NCBI RefSeq assembly: GCF_030816725.1
Contig: NZ_JAUSYG010000001.1
Span: forward strand, 3,100,001-3,164,000
DNA length: 64,000 bases
Source: Pseudarthrobacter defluvii
GTDB lineage: Bacteria; Actinomycetota; Actinomycetes; Actinomycetales; Micrococcaceae
Direction of reading: 5' to 3'
The number at the start of each line of letters is the position of its first letter. Positions within the stretch are counted from its first letter, which is position 1. Below the pieces are notes generated by a model. It saw nothing but the letters and a program-made list of their open reading frames with translations, did not search any database and was not told where the DNA came from. Of this stretch, positions 25,286-33,905 are shown one piece after another. Made by a program: the position numbers and the translations under genes.

Positions 25286-27076
25286 CTAGCGGGTGTGGTG
25301 GCTGGGCTGCAGTTCGTAGACCGGGGTCTCGAGTCCTTCCATCCGGGCCTTCAGCTGCAGTGCCAGGTAGGCGGAGTAGTGCCGGCTCTGGTGCAGGTTT
25401 CCGCCATGGATCCAGAGGTTGGGCACGTTGGTGGGCTTCCACATATTGCGCAGCTCCCCCTCCCACGGACCAGGGTCTTTTGGCGTGTCTGAGCCGTATC
25501 CCCAGCATTTGCCCACCCGGTCCGCGATTTCGGGCGAGACCAGGTCCGCCAGCCAGCCGTTCATGGAACCGTAGCCGGTGGCATAGACAATGAGGTCTGC
25601 CTCCAGTTCGGTGCCGTCGTCCATCACCACGGCGTTGCCGGTGATCTTGGCAACCTGCCCCGACTTCAGCTTCACGCGGCCGTCGATGATCAGCTGGGAG
25701 GCACCTACGTCGATGTAGTAGCCGGAGCCGCGCCGCAAATACTTCACGAACAGGCCGGACCCGTCCACGCCGAAGTCCAGGTCGAACCCCGCGGCCTCCA
25801 GCTGGGAATAGAACTCCGCATCCCGCTTGGCCATCTCCTGGTACACCGGCACCTGGGCTTCCGGCAGGATGCGCATGGGCAGCGAGGCGAACAGCAGGTC
25901 CGCCTTCTCCGTGGTGACGCCCGCTGCGAGTGCCCGCTCCGAGTACAGGTCGCCCAGCGCCAGGTCCATCAGGGATTCGCTGCGGGCAATGTGGGTGGAG
26001 GAGCGCTGGACCATGGTGACGTCGGCGCCGTGCTCCCAAAGGTCCGCGCAGATGTCGTGCGCCGAGTTGTTGGAACCGATTACCACCGCCTTCTTGCCCG
26101 TCCAGTCCCCGTCGCCCGGGTGCTGGGAGGAGTGCCGCTGCTCGCCCAGGAAGCTCTCGGCGCCGTCGAACGTGGGGATGTTCGGGTAGCCGGAGACGCC
26201 CAGGGCGAAGATGAGCTGCTTGGGCCGGAGCGTCACCGGTTCGCCGTTGCGAAGGACGCTGACCTCCCATTCCTGCGTGCCGTCGTCGTACGCTGCCTTG
26301 ACGCACTCGGTGCCGGACCAGTAGTTCAGCTCCATGATGCGGGTGTAGTGCTCCAGCCAGTCGCCGATCTTGTCCTTGGCGGCGAAGACCGGCCAGTCGT
26401 CCGGGAACTTGAGGTAGGGCAGGTGGTCGTACCAGACGGGGTCATGCAGGTGCAGGGACTTGTAGCGGTTGCGCCAGGAGTCGCCGGGGTTCTGGTTCTT
26501 TTCGACGATGATGGTGGGCACGCCCAGCCGCTTCAGCCGCGCAGCCAGGCCAATCCCGCCCTGCCCGCCGCCGATGATCACGCAGTAGGGCTGCTCCTCG
26601 TAGCCAAGACGGGCTTCCTGCTCCTCCTTGAGCTCCTTCCAGGACCGGCGGCCGCGGACGATCTCATGCGCCACGCCCTGCTCCCGGCGCGGGCCTTTCT
26701 TCTCCTCGAAGCCTTTGAGTTCCTGCATGGTGGTCAGCAGCGTCCAGCACTTGCCGTTGCGGAGCCGGAGGTGGCCGTAGCCACGGGCGGCGCCGGTCTC
26801 GAACGTGATCCAGGCTTCCACGTTCTCCGCGTCCCCGGTGGCGTCCTCCGAGAGTGCCCAGTTGGCGGGCTGGATCCGGTACAGGGTGGCCTCAAGCATG
26901 CGGCGGATGTCCGCCGCGCCTTCGAGGGTTTTGAGGTTCCAGGTGAACGCCACGAAGTCCCGCCAGAAGGCGCCGTCCTCGAAGAGTTCCAGCGCGGCAT
27001 CCACGTCGCGCCGCTGCAGCGCCTGATCCAAGCCGGAAAGCCAGGCCTGGGCGGCAGCGGTGGGTGTTTGGGTCAT
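25286..27076 (-). CDS. NTF2-like domain fused to flavin-dependent monooxygenase
   Basis: A 596-residue protein. Residues about 10-130 form a SnoaL/NTF2-like domain. A flavin monooxygenase follows with the FAD loop VIIGGGQGGIG (near 165), an FxGxxxHSS fingerprint in FLGEQRHSSQ, the NADPH loop VIGSNNSAHD near 355 and the late ATG motif YATGYGS. It is likely to hydroxylate or Baeyer-Villiger oxidise a small ketone or aldehyde. ATG 27076 has AAAGGAG 5 bases upstream; GTG 27082 is less likely. It is divergent from the GAF/winged-helix regulator and followed by the butanediol-type dehydrogenase, so the set may degrade a C4 diol or ketone. Confidence 0.82.
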   Translation of the reverse strand: MTQTPTAAAQAWLSGLDQALQRRDVDAALELFEDGAFWRDFVAFTWNLKTLEGAADIRRMLEATLYRIQPANWALSEDATGDAENVEAWITFETGAARGYGHLRLRNGKCWTLLTTMQELKGFEEKKGPRREQGVAHEIVRGRRSWKELKEEQEARLGYEEQPYCVIIGGGQGGIGLAARLKRLGVPTIIVEKNQNPGDSWRNRYKSLHLHDPVWYDHLPYLKFPDDWPVFAAKDKIGDWLEHYTRIMELNYWSGTECVKAAYDDGTQEWEVSVLRNGEPVTLRPKQLIFALGVSGYPNIPTFDGAESFLGEQRHSSQHPGDGDWTGKKAVVIGSNNSAHDICADLWEHGADVTMVQRSSTHIARSESLMDLALGDLYSERALAAGVTTEKADLLFASLPMRILPEAQVPVYQEMAKRDAEFYSQLEAAGFDLDFGVDGSGLFVKYLRRGSGYYIDVGASQLIIDGRVKLKSGQVAKITGNAVVMDDGTELEADLIVYATGYGSMNGWLADLVSPEIADRVGKCWGYGSDTPKDPGPWEGELRNMWKPTNVPNLWIHGGNLHQSRHYSAYLALQLKARMEGLETPVYELQPSHHTR

Positions 27077-27164
27077 CTCCACTCCTTTGTGCTGTTCCTT
27101 GGGCTCCGCCTGCCCGATATGCTGGGGCGGGCGTGAGCTGCATCACCAGTTGAACCCGGCGGGG

Positions 27165-27180
27165 GTAACAGGGGCGTTAC
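27165..27180. promoter_or_regulatory. GTAAC-N6-GTTAC inverted repeat between monooxygenase and regulator genes
   Basis: GTAACAGGGGCGTTAC lies in the 141-base divergent region, 38 bases before the regulator start and 89 bases from the monooxygenase start. Five-base perfect arms with a 6-base spacer suit a dimeric regulator. It is a candidate operator for the adjacent GAF protein. Confidence 0.45.
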
Positions 27181-27217
27181 ACGGATCCGGCAACGGCGCC
27201 GGCTGCGAGGAGGAACA

Positions 27218-28507
27218 GTGGACCACGGCCTGAGGTTTTCGGACCCGGCAACGTATGCGCGGACTCTGCGCCGCGCGCATGAGCTGGTGATTTCCGGAAT
27301 TCCGAGGCCAGAAATTCCCACCCGCCTGGTGGATTCGTGGCACCGTTCCATGGCTTTGGGCATCAGCCCGGACCAGCACAGCCCCCGGCACCTGCACGAG
27401 GTGTCCGAGGTACTGGAACTGCGGCAAGAGCACCGGCTGCAGCAGGTGATGCCCGCGCTCAACGATCTTTTGGCGGACGATTCCCGGACAGGCCGCCACC
27501 TGCTGGTACTCACCGATGCCAGCGGCGAGATCCTCTGGCGGGTGGGCAGCCGCGCCGTCCTCCGCCGGGCCGACCAGTTGGAGTTCCTGGAGGGTGCCGA
27601 CTGGTCCGAGGCCGGGATCGGCACCAACGCCATCAGCGAGGTTTTGGTCACCGGCGCTCCCGTGCAGCTGTTCTCCGCCGAGCACCTGGTCCGCACGCAC
27701 CACGAGTGGGCCTGCACGGCAGCGCCCATCACGGACCCGGCCACCGGCCGCGTGCTCGGGGTGCTTGACGTGTCCGGGCCGCTCGACACCCTCAGCGCGG
27801 ACACTTTGCGCATGGTCCGCTGCGCCGTGCGGGTGGCGGAGGCTTTGCTGGGAACGTCCGACGGCGGCAGTTCTGTAGGTGCTTCGCCTTCCGTCCGCGG
27901 GTCCCGGCAGGCGGCACCTCCTGCTGGGCGTCCGGCTGCCGCCGTGGAGCGACTGGAACTGCTCGGCGAGAAACCGGCGGCCGTGTTTGCCAACGGAGGC
28001 CGCACTCCCCTGACGCTGCGCCGGGCGGAGATTCTGGCGCTGCTGGACTCCCGGTCCCAGGGCTGGTCAGCCGAGGAGTTGGCGTACGAACTTCATGGCG
28101 ATGCGGGAACGCCGCAGGCCATCCGGACCGAGATGTTCCGGGTGCGGTCCATGCTGGGCGCTGCCGTGGAGTCCAATCCGTACCGGTTTGCTCCAGGGCT
28201 GGCCGCACGCTCCGATGCGGGACAGGTGCTGCGGCTGCTGCGTGAGGGCCGGGTTGCTGAAGCGCTGGAGGCATACCGGGCTCCCCTGCTCAGCCGGTCC
28301 GGCACGCTGGCCGTCCAGTTGCTCCGGGACCAGCTGGACACGGCCGTTGCATCGGCGGTGCGGGTCTGTGGGGACGCCCCACTGCTGGTGCGGTGGCTTT
28401 CCACGGATATGGGGTCCGGCGACTCGCGGGCGGTCGACGCGCTGGGACGGCTGGTGGGCCGCGGCGATCCGCGGTACGTGGCGTTCCGGGCGTCCATCAG
28501 GGCCTGA
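27218..28507 (+). CDS. GAF-domain transcriptional regulator with winged-helix/BTAD-like C-terminus
   Basis: A 429-residue regulator. The N-terminal about 210 residues resemble the sensor half of AcoR-type activators (VDSWHRSMALGI, GTNAISEVLVTG, HEWACTAAPITDP). There is no AAA+ sigma-54 domain, consistent with actinobacteria. Residues about 270-345 look like a winged helix (LRRAEILALLD, AEELAYELHG, IRTEMFRVRSML), followed by a helical AfsR/BTAD-like tail. GTG 27218 has GAGGAGG upstream. It is divergent from the monooxygenase-dehydrogenase genes, and probably activates them on binding an aldehyde, ketone or diol. Confidence 0.78.
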   Translation: MDHGLRFSDPATYARTLRRAHELVISGIPRPEIPTRLVDSWHRSMALGISPDQHSPRHLHEVSEVLELRQEHRLQQVMPALNDLLADDSRTGRHLLVLTDASGEILWRVGSRAVLRRADQLEFLEGADWSEAGIGTNAISEVLVTGAPVQLFSAEHLVRTHHEWACTAAPITDPATGRVLGVLDVSGPLDTLSADTLRMVRCAVRVAEALLGTSDGGSSVGASPSVRGSRQAAPPAGRPAAAVERLELLGEKPAAVFANGGRTPLTLRRAEILALLDSRSQGWSAEELAYELHGDAGTPQAIRTEMFRVRSMLGAAVESNPYRFAPGLAARSDAGQVLRLLREGRVAEALEAYRAPLLSRSGTLAVQLLRDQLDTAVASAVRVCGDAPLLVRWLSTDMGSGDSRAVDALGRLVGRGDPRYVAFRASIRA

Positions 28508-28517
28508 ACCCGGGTGG

Positions 28518-29300
28518 TCACCAGACAGTGTCGCCGCGCAGCACCGCGTCGCTGCCACCGTCAACATAGACAATTTGCCCGCACAGGTGGGTGTTCTCCA
28601 CGCTGTTGAGCCAGGCCAGCAGGCGGGCCACCACAATCGGCTCCGCGATGCCGTTCAGGGGCATGGGGACAACTTTGAGCAGCGACTCCCGCTCCTGTTC
28701 CGTGTCGATCAGGTCGGCCGTCATCGGGGTGGCGATGACGCCGGGTGCCACTGCGTTCAGCGGGATTCCGGCCCCGGCCCACTCCGCGGTGGCTGCCTGG
28801 CGGCGCACCCATCGCGAGAGTGCCAGCTTCGTGGAGGCATAGATGAGGCCGCCGGTGGTGGCGGGTTCCTTGGCCAGGACCTTTGCCCGGTCCAAGGCTC
28901 CCGGTTCGTCGCCTGCCGCCAGCAACGCTACAAGTTCACCGTCGGTGGCCATCAGGGCCGCCATGGACGAGACCACGACTGCGCGCGGGGCGTCCGATTC
29001 CTTCAGCAGCGGCCGCAGCCCCTCCACGGAAGCAACGGCGCCGAAGAAGTTGACGGCCACCGTGGCAGGAGCCGGGAGGGCGAGCCCCGCCACGGCATAT
29101 ATGGCATCGATCCGGCCGCCGCTGACCTTCCGAACAGCGTCAACCAAGGCCTCGCGTCCGTCCGCGCTGGAGAGGTCGGCAATCACCTCGGCATCGCGGA
29201 GGTCCACGCCGACCACGCGCTCACCCCGCTGTTCGAGGAGCTCCTTGGTTGCCTTGCCGATGCCGGAGGCGGCGCCGGTGATGACGGAGGTGCGGGGCAT
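28518..29300 (-). CDS. SDR, 3-alpha-hydroxysteroid dehydrogenase/carbonyl reductase-like
   Basis: A 260-residue SDR with TGAASGIG at the start and the distinctive VGVDLRDAEVIADLSSADGR segment, which closely resembles the Comamonas 3-alpha-HSD/carbonyl reductase pattern. The catalytic Ser lies in VVSSMAA and Tyr/Lys in YASTK, preceded by a family-typical insertion. It would reduce or oxidise a carbonyl, possibly on steroids or xenobiotics. The start at 29300 has AGAAGG upstream. It is convergent with the GAF regulator (10-base gap), so it may belong to a different unit. Confidence 0.85.
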   Translation of the reverse strand: MPRTSVITGAASGIGKATKELLEQRGERVVGVDLRDAEVIADLSSADGREALVDAVRKVSGGRIDAIYAVAGLALPAPATVAVNFFGAVASVEGLRPLLKESDAPRAVVVSSMAALMATDGELVALLAAGDEPGALDRAKVLAKEPATTGGLIYASTKLALSRWVRRQAATAEWAGAGIPLNAVAPGVIATPMTADLIDTEQERESLLKVVPMPLNGIAEPIVVARLLAWLNSVENTHLCGQIVYVDGGSDAVLRGDTVW

Positions 29301-29469
29301 GATGCCTTCTTCTGGTTGTTGAACAGGTCCGGCGCCAACTCTTCCCCTCCGCACGGTACGTGGCCAGAGTCCAAAGACCCGGGGCAGGCCCTCTATTCGA
29401 CGAACCTTGTCACGCCGTTAACCAACCATTCATGTCTCCCTCGGAACCTGTACAACGGCTGGAAATAGC

Positions 29470-31068
29470 GTGAAAGCCATGGACAACATCTCCCGCAGAA
29501 CCCTCATCTCCGCCGGCATCGGGGCCGGCCTGGTCGCCGCACTGCCCAGTGCCGCCGTCGCCGTTTCAACAGCGGACGACGCCGGCCTCGGCACCGATCC
29601 CTTTATGCTCGGCATCGCATCGGGCGAGCCCTGGCCGGACGGCTTCGTCCTCTGGACCCGCCTGGCCCTGGACCCGGTGGCGGAGGACGGGCTGGGCGGG
29701 ATGCCGTCCCGCCCCGTGGCCGTGCAGTGGGAGGTGGCCGAGGACGAAGGCATGCGGAAGGTGGTGGCCCGCGGCGTGGAACAGGCCCGGGCCGAGACCG
29801 CGCACTCGGTGCACGTGGAGCTGCGCGGCCTGAGGGCGGGCCGGGAGTACTTCTACCGGTTCCGCGCCGGCAGGCACCTGAGCCCGGTGGGGCGCACGCT
29901 CACCAGTCCGGCCCTGCACGAGACGCCCGCCGCGCTGGCGATGGCGTTCGCCAGCTGCGCCCAGTATGAGCACGGCTACTTCACCGCGTACCGGCGCCTG
30001 GCGGAGGACCACCCGGATCTGGTGCTGCACCTGGGCGACTACCTGTACGAATACAAGAAGGACAGCTATGTGATCGGCGGCGGGAACCCGCGCGACCACG
30101 AGGGCCTGGAGACCGTCACGCTGCAGACCTACCGGCAGCGGCACGCCCAGTACAAGGCCGACGCCGACCTCCAGGCCGCGCACGCGATGGCACCCTGGGC
30201 CGTGGTGTGGGATGACCACGAGGTGGACAACAACTGGGCGGACGAGGTTCCGGAGAACAGCGACGCCAGCCAGCTGAACGACAGTGTTGAGCACTTCCGG
30301 CAGCGCCGCGCCGCCGCGTTCCAGGCGTACTACGAGAACATGCCGCTGCGCCCGTCCTCCTTGCCGGCCGGGCCTGACATGAAGATCTACCGGAAGATCC
30401 AGTGGGGCCAACTGGCCAACTTCCACATGATGGATACGCGGCAGTACCGCGACGACCAGCTCGCCGGCGACGGCTGGAAGAAGAACGTGGCCGGGCGCCT
30501 GGCGGAGGACCGCACCATCACCGGCGCCGAGCAGGAAAAGTGGCTGCTGGACGGCTTCCGCAACTCCAGCCAGCGGTGGGACATCCTGGGCCAGCAGGTC
30601 TTCTTCGCCGAGCGCGACCGCAATAAGGCGCCGGACATCGACGATGTTTCCATGGACGGCTGGGACGGCTACGCGGCCTCCCGCCGCCGCATCACCCAAG
30701 GCTGGGTGGACGCGAACGTGCGGAACGCCGTCGTGCTCACCGGTGATGTGCACCGGCACTGGGCCAACGACGTGAAGGTGGACTACAAGGACGCGGCCTC
30801 CCCCGTGGTGGGCTCCGAGCTGGTGTGCACCTCGATCACGTCCACCGGCGACGGCACGGGCTCCACCACGGACGCCACCATGGCCTGGAACCCGCACCTG
30901 AAGTTCTACAACGACAACCGCGGGTACGTGAACACGCGCATCACCAGGGACGCCATGACGGCCGACTTCCGGGTGCTGGACCATGTCACGACGCCGGGCG
31001 CGCCCGTTTCCACCAAGGCCTCCTTCGAAATCCACGACGGCGTCCCGGGGCTTCAGGTGCGCGCCTGA
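29470..31068 (+). CDS. phoD: PhoD-family alkaline phosphatase/phosphodiesterase, Tat-exported
   Basis: A 532-residue secreted enzyme. The N-terminus carries a twin-arginine signal (SRRTLISAG) and an AVA-type cleavage region. The PhoD N-domain is followed by the metallophosphatase core: FASCAQYEHGYF, LHLGDYLYEY, WDDHEVDNNW, the QVFFAERD region and LTGDVHRHWAND, giving Fe3+/Ca2+ ligands as in PhoD. It hydrolyses phosphomonoesters or diesters outside the cell to supply phosphate. GTG 29470 is used; ATG 29479 is an alternative. No Pho box is claimed. Confidence 0.93.
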   Translation: MKAMDNISRRTLISAGIGAGLVAALPSAAVAVSTADDAGLGTDPFMLGIASGEPWPDGFVLWTRLALDPVAEDGLGGMPSRPVAVQWEVAEDEGMRKVVARGVEQARAETAHSVHVELRGLRAGREYFYRFRAGRHLSPVGRTLTSPALHETPAALAMAFASCAQYEHGYFTAYRRLAEDHPDLVLHLGDYLYEYKKDSYVIGGGNPRDHEGLETVTLQTYRQRHAQYKADADLQAAHAMAPWAVVWDDHEVDNNWADEVPENSDASQLNDSVEHFRQRRAAAFQAYYENMPLRPSSLPAGPDMKIYRKIQWGQLANFHMMDTRQYRDDQLAGDGWKKNVAGRLAEDRTITGAEQEKWLLDGFRNSSQRWDILGQQVFFAERDRNKAPDIDDVSMDGWDGYAASRRRITQGWVDANVRNAVVLTGDVHRHWANDVKVDYKDAASPVVGSELVCTSITSTGDGTGSTTDATMAWNPHLKFYNDNRGYVNTRITRDAMTADFRVLDHVTTPGAPVSTKASFEIHDGVPGLQVRA

Positions 31069-31099
31069 CCTTGGTGCCTAACGCGTTTGCGTCATTTAT

Positions 31100-31588
31100 C
31101 GGCGGTGGCCGATGCAGTCCCCCCTGAGTTTGCGGGGTTCTGCATTCCCCCTGAAGCCGAAAGTTACGCAGACGCGTCGATGCTGGCCCGGCGGGACCTT
31201 CGGCACTTTTGGTGCCGGCGGTCCCGTGGCACTTTGGCGGCATGTCCGGACGGCTACTTTTCAGGCAAGCGGTGCGCCGGAGGCGGTGGCAGCTCCTGGC
31301 GGTGTCGCTCTGCGCGCAGATAATGGCCTATCTCCTGTGGCGCCCCGCCATGCTGCGCAGATGGGGATCTACCGGGCAGGGTACCGTGGCCCGGGCTACC
31401 TCAGTGCCGCCGTCCGCGGCGCCGGTCCGGACGCTCCGGCAGTAACCCGGGCCCTGGCCTTCACCCTTCAAAAGGTGCCGGGCGCGGTGACGCTGGCACG
31501 CGGCGTCGACCTTTTCATCGGCGACCCGCTGCACCACTACATGGAGGTGGGCGTACTTCGCGGGATCAAGCGGCGCGCGGAGTCCTGA
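31100..31588 (+). pseudogene. possible decayed SRPBCC-like gene remnant
   Basis: The last 60 residues of the open frame ending at 31588 read GVDLFIGDPLHHYMEVGVLRGIKRRAES. The end resembles the C-terminal (D/E)FxMExxMLxGIKxRAE pattern of SRPBCC proteins. The preceding part has no matching fold, and a second frame (from about 31242) carries a membrane-like LLAVSLCAQIMAYLLW segment. This suggests a broken, frameshifted gene. It overlaps the 3' end of the convergent epoxide hydrolase-like gene by 23 bases. Confidence is low; it may be non-coding. Confidence 0.3.
31192..31226. repeat. two-part hairpin in the phoD downstream region
   Basis: CGGGACC (31192-31198) pairs with GGTCCCG (31220-31226), and CGGCAC (31201-31206) pairs inside with GTGCCG (31212-31217). 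It may be a REP-type element or a terminator for phoD, although it lies 124 bases past the stop. Confidence 0.45.
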
Positions 31589-32456
31589 AGAACTCCAGGG
31601 TTTTGCCTGCTACGAGTTCGGGCTGATGGTCGGCAATGAAGTGCCCTTCGCCCTGGACGATCTCCGTGGTGATGTTGCCGCCACGGCCCCGGCGGTGGCC
31701 CATCTGCTGCAAGGTGGCCGAGGGTTCTTTGGCCCCAATCAGTGCAAGGGTGGGCACCGGGAAGTCTCGCCTGGCGTACCTTCCGAAGATGATCCCCATG
31801 AAGGCCGGGAGGATGGTTCCGCGGTAAAGGGCGGACCCGGCGTGAGACCTTCGGGGCTGTGCCGCAAGGGAGTTGTAGAGCTTCATATCCTCCTCGGACA
31901 CTCCCCCGTCGGGCTCGAAGGCGGTGAACAGGTGCCGCACCACCTTCCTGTTGTGCTGGATCCGTGGGCCGATGACCGGGGCGGCGAGAGCGAAGGCATG
32001 CCAGAGTTTTGGGAAGACGGGGACCAACTTGGCATTGGGCCTGATGTGCACATCCGGGGCGCCCGTGATGACCAGCGCCTCCACTGAGCCAGGCCGCTGG
32101 ATGGCGAGAAGCTGGCCCACGATGGCGCCCCAGTCGTGGGTGAGGAAGCGCGCCCGGGTGATGCCGAGCTTCGCCATGAGTTCAAGAATGTCCGCCACCA
32201 GGGAGCCTGCCGTATACCCCCTGGCCGGGGCATCGCTCCAACCGAAGCCGCGGTGGTCCGGGGCGATCACCCAGTAATGCTCCGCCAGGCGGGGAATAAC
32301 TCCGTGCCACTCCCACCAGTTCTGCGGGAAGCCGTGGAGGAGAATCAGGGGTTCCCCGCTGCCCGCCTCGGCTATGTGCATTCTGATCCCGCGGACGTCG
32401 AGCCACCGGTGGGTGACGCCCTCGAGCTCCGGCATCTTGGCATCTTCGCCTTCCAT
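31566..32456 (-). CDS. epoxide hydrolase-like alpha/beta hydrolase
   Basis: A 296-residue hydrolase. It has oxyanion motif HGFPQ (41-45), nucleophile Asp108 in THDWGA, and the base His in EGHFIADHQPE near 280. An Asp nucleophile rather than Ser points to epoxide hydrolase or haloalkane dehalogenase-type chemistry. A cap region with Tyr/Trp lies between. It is leftward, with its 3' end overlapping the possible remnant at 31588, and 39 bases from the subtilase gene, which is transcribed the same way. No operon partner is evident. Confidence 0.83.
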   Translation of the reverse strand: MEGEDAKMPELEGVTHRWLDVRGIRMHIAEAGSGEPLILLHGFPQNWWEWHGVIPRLAEHYWVIAPDHRGFGWSDAPARGYTAGSLVADILELMAKLGITRARFLTHDWGAIVGQLLAIQRPGSVEALVITGAPDVHIRPNAKLVPVFPKLWHAFALAAPVIGPRIQHNRKVVRHLFTAFEPDGGVSEEDMKLYNSLAAQPRRSHAGSALYRGTILPAFMGIIFGRYARRDFPVPTLALIGAKEPSATLQQMGHRRGRGGNITTEIVQGEGHFIADHQPELVAGKTLEFFRTPRAA

Positions 32457-32495
32457 GGATCAACTCTACTACTTAAGTAGTACCTGCAGAAGCGC

Positions 32496-33764
32496 CTACC
32501 GGACAGCCCTGTCGGCGTTCACCCGCCCGTACGCCCAGTACGTCCCGGTGCCGGCAACCTCGTCCGCCGTGGTTTCCACGTCTGACCTGATGTCGCTGTT
32601 CGTGGCGCCGGGATGCGAGCTCCAGGCGAGCGCGGCGGCAGCGGCGACGATAGCTGAGGACATGGAGCTCCCATTGCCCACGTCATACCCCTGCGAGCGC
32701 TTGTTCTGGGTGGCCAGGACGAACGAATGGTTGGGGAAGGTGGAGTAGACATTGACGCCGGGCGCCGCGATGTCCACCCAGCTGGCGCCGTAGGTGGAGA
32801 ACGGGGCCTTGGCGTCGTTGTTGTCGGTGGCCCCGACGGCGATGACGTGGGTGTAGGCGCCGGGGTAGATCTTGGTCTGGTTGCCGCCGTTGCCCGCAGC
32901 GGCCACCAGCACCACGCCCTTGTTCCAGGCGTTGTTGACGGCGGTTTCCAGAGTCCGCGACGCCCGCACGCCCAGGCTCATGTTGATCACCTTGGCGCCG
33001 TTGCTGACCGCCCAGTTGATGCCGTTGGCAAGGGCGGAGCTGGAGCCGACGCCGTTGTCGTCCAGGACCTTGCCCGCCAAAATCGTGCAGCCCGGGCAGA
33101 CCCCGGCCACCCCGACGGTGTTGTTCACCGTGGCAGCGACATTGCCGGCAACGTGGGTGCCGTGGCCGTAGTAGTCCTCGGCCACGGGGTCGCCGGCTTT
33201 GGTGGCCGAGCCGCTGAAGTTGGCGCGGGCCACCACCTTTGGCGCGATGTCCGGGTTGTCGCTGGCGACGCCGGAATCAAGCACTGCGACTTTGATCCCG
33301 TTGCCGGTGGTGGTGTTCCAGGCTTCGACCGCGTCCACATCCGCGTCCGGCGTACCGGCAGGGATCGTGAGGTCACCGGCGGTGTTGGTGAAGGGCTGGC
33401 CGTTGTTTTGGAGGGCGTACTGGCGCGGGAAGTACTGGTCGGAGGACGTGGCCCCCACGGGCTGGTCCGCTTCGGCGTAGTCGACGGCGGGATCCCGGCT
33501 GAGCGCGTCGATGAGCCGGCCTTGGCTGCCGGCGGGCACGCTGACCAGCCTGGCGCCGGTGCTTCCGACGTCGGCGCCGTTCTCCAGGCCATGCCGGCGC
33601 AGGGTGCCGGCGGCAGCACCGTCGTCGTATAACTTGACGAGGATGTGTGCTGATGACGCTGGGGCAACGGCCGCCGCGTTGGCGGGAAGGGCAAGCGGGA
33701 CAGGGCCGAGCATCATGAGGGCTGCCGCGAGCCCGGCGGTGAAGAGTTTTCTCATGCGGGCCAT
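32496..33764 (-). CDS. secreted subtilisin-like serine protease (S8)
   Basis: A 422-residue protease. A signal peptide (LPANAAA) is followed by an inhibitor-I9-like propeptide (about 35-105). The catalytic triad is Asp163 (VAVLDSGV), His201 (YGHGTHVAGN) and Ser367 (GNGSSMSSA; the usual GTSMA is GSSMS here). The oxyanion Asn lies in AAAGNGGN. It is probably autocatalytically processed outside the cell and scavenges protein. ATG 33764 is used (GGGGCAAAG upstream); ATG 33755 is an alternative. The longer open frame to 34964 is not supported. Confidence 0.9.
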   Translation of the reverse strand: MARMRKLFTAGLAAALMMLGPVPLALPANAAAVAPASSAHILVKLYDDGAAAGTLRRHGLENGADVGSTGARLVSVPAGSQGRLIDALSRDPAVDYAEADQPVGATSSDQYFPRQYALQNNGQPFTNTAGDLTIPAGTPDADVDAVEAWNTTTGNGIKVAVLDSGVASDNPDIAPKVVARANFSGSATKAGDPVAEDYYGHGTHVAGNVAATVNNTVGVAGVCPGCTILAGKVLDDNGVGSSSALANGINWAVSNGAKVINMSLGVRASRTLETAVNNAWNKGVVLVAAAGNGGNQTKIYPGAYTHVIAVGATDNNDAKAPFSTYGASWVDIAAPGVNVYSTFPNHSFVLATQNKRSQGYDVGNGSSMSSAIVAAAAALAWSSHPGATNSDIRSDVETTADEVAGTGTYWAYGRVNADRAVR

Positions 33765-33905
33765 CTTTGCCCCGGATGCCCGGACCCGGTAGGGGCAGGA
33801 GGCCCCAAAGTGCCCCGATGCACCGTACTCAACGCTCCTGGGCACAGCGATTCCCGCCAGCGGGAGCCCTGGTCCCGCAGCCCCGGCCGAATCTACACTT
33901 GCGGG

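Noticed and set aside
29566..31035. 489-codon minus-strand frame opposite phoD
   Set aside because: Antisense shadow of a confidently identified phosphatase; Val/Leu/His/Gly-biased.
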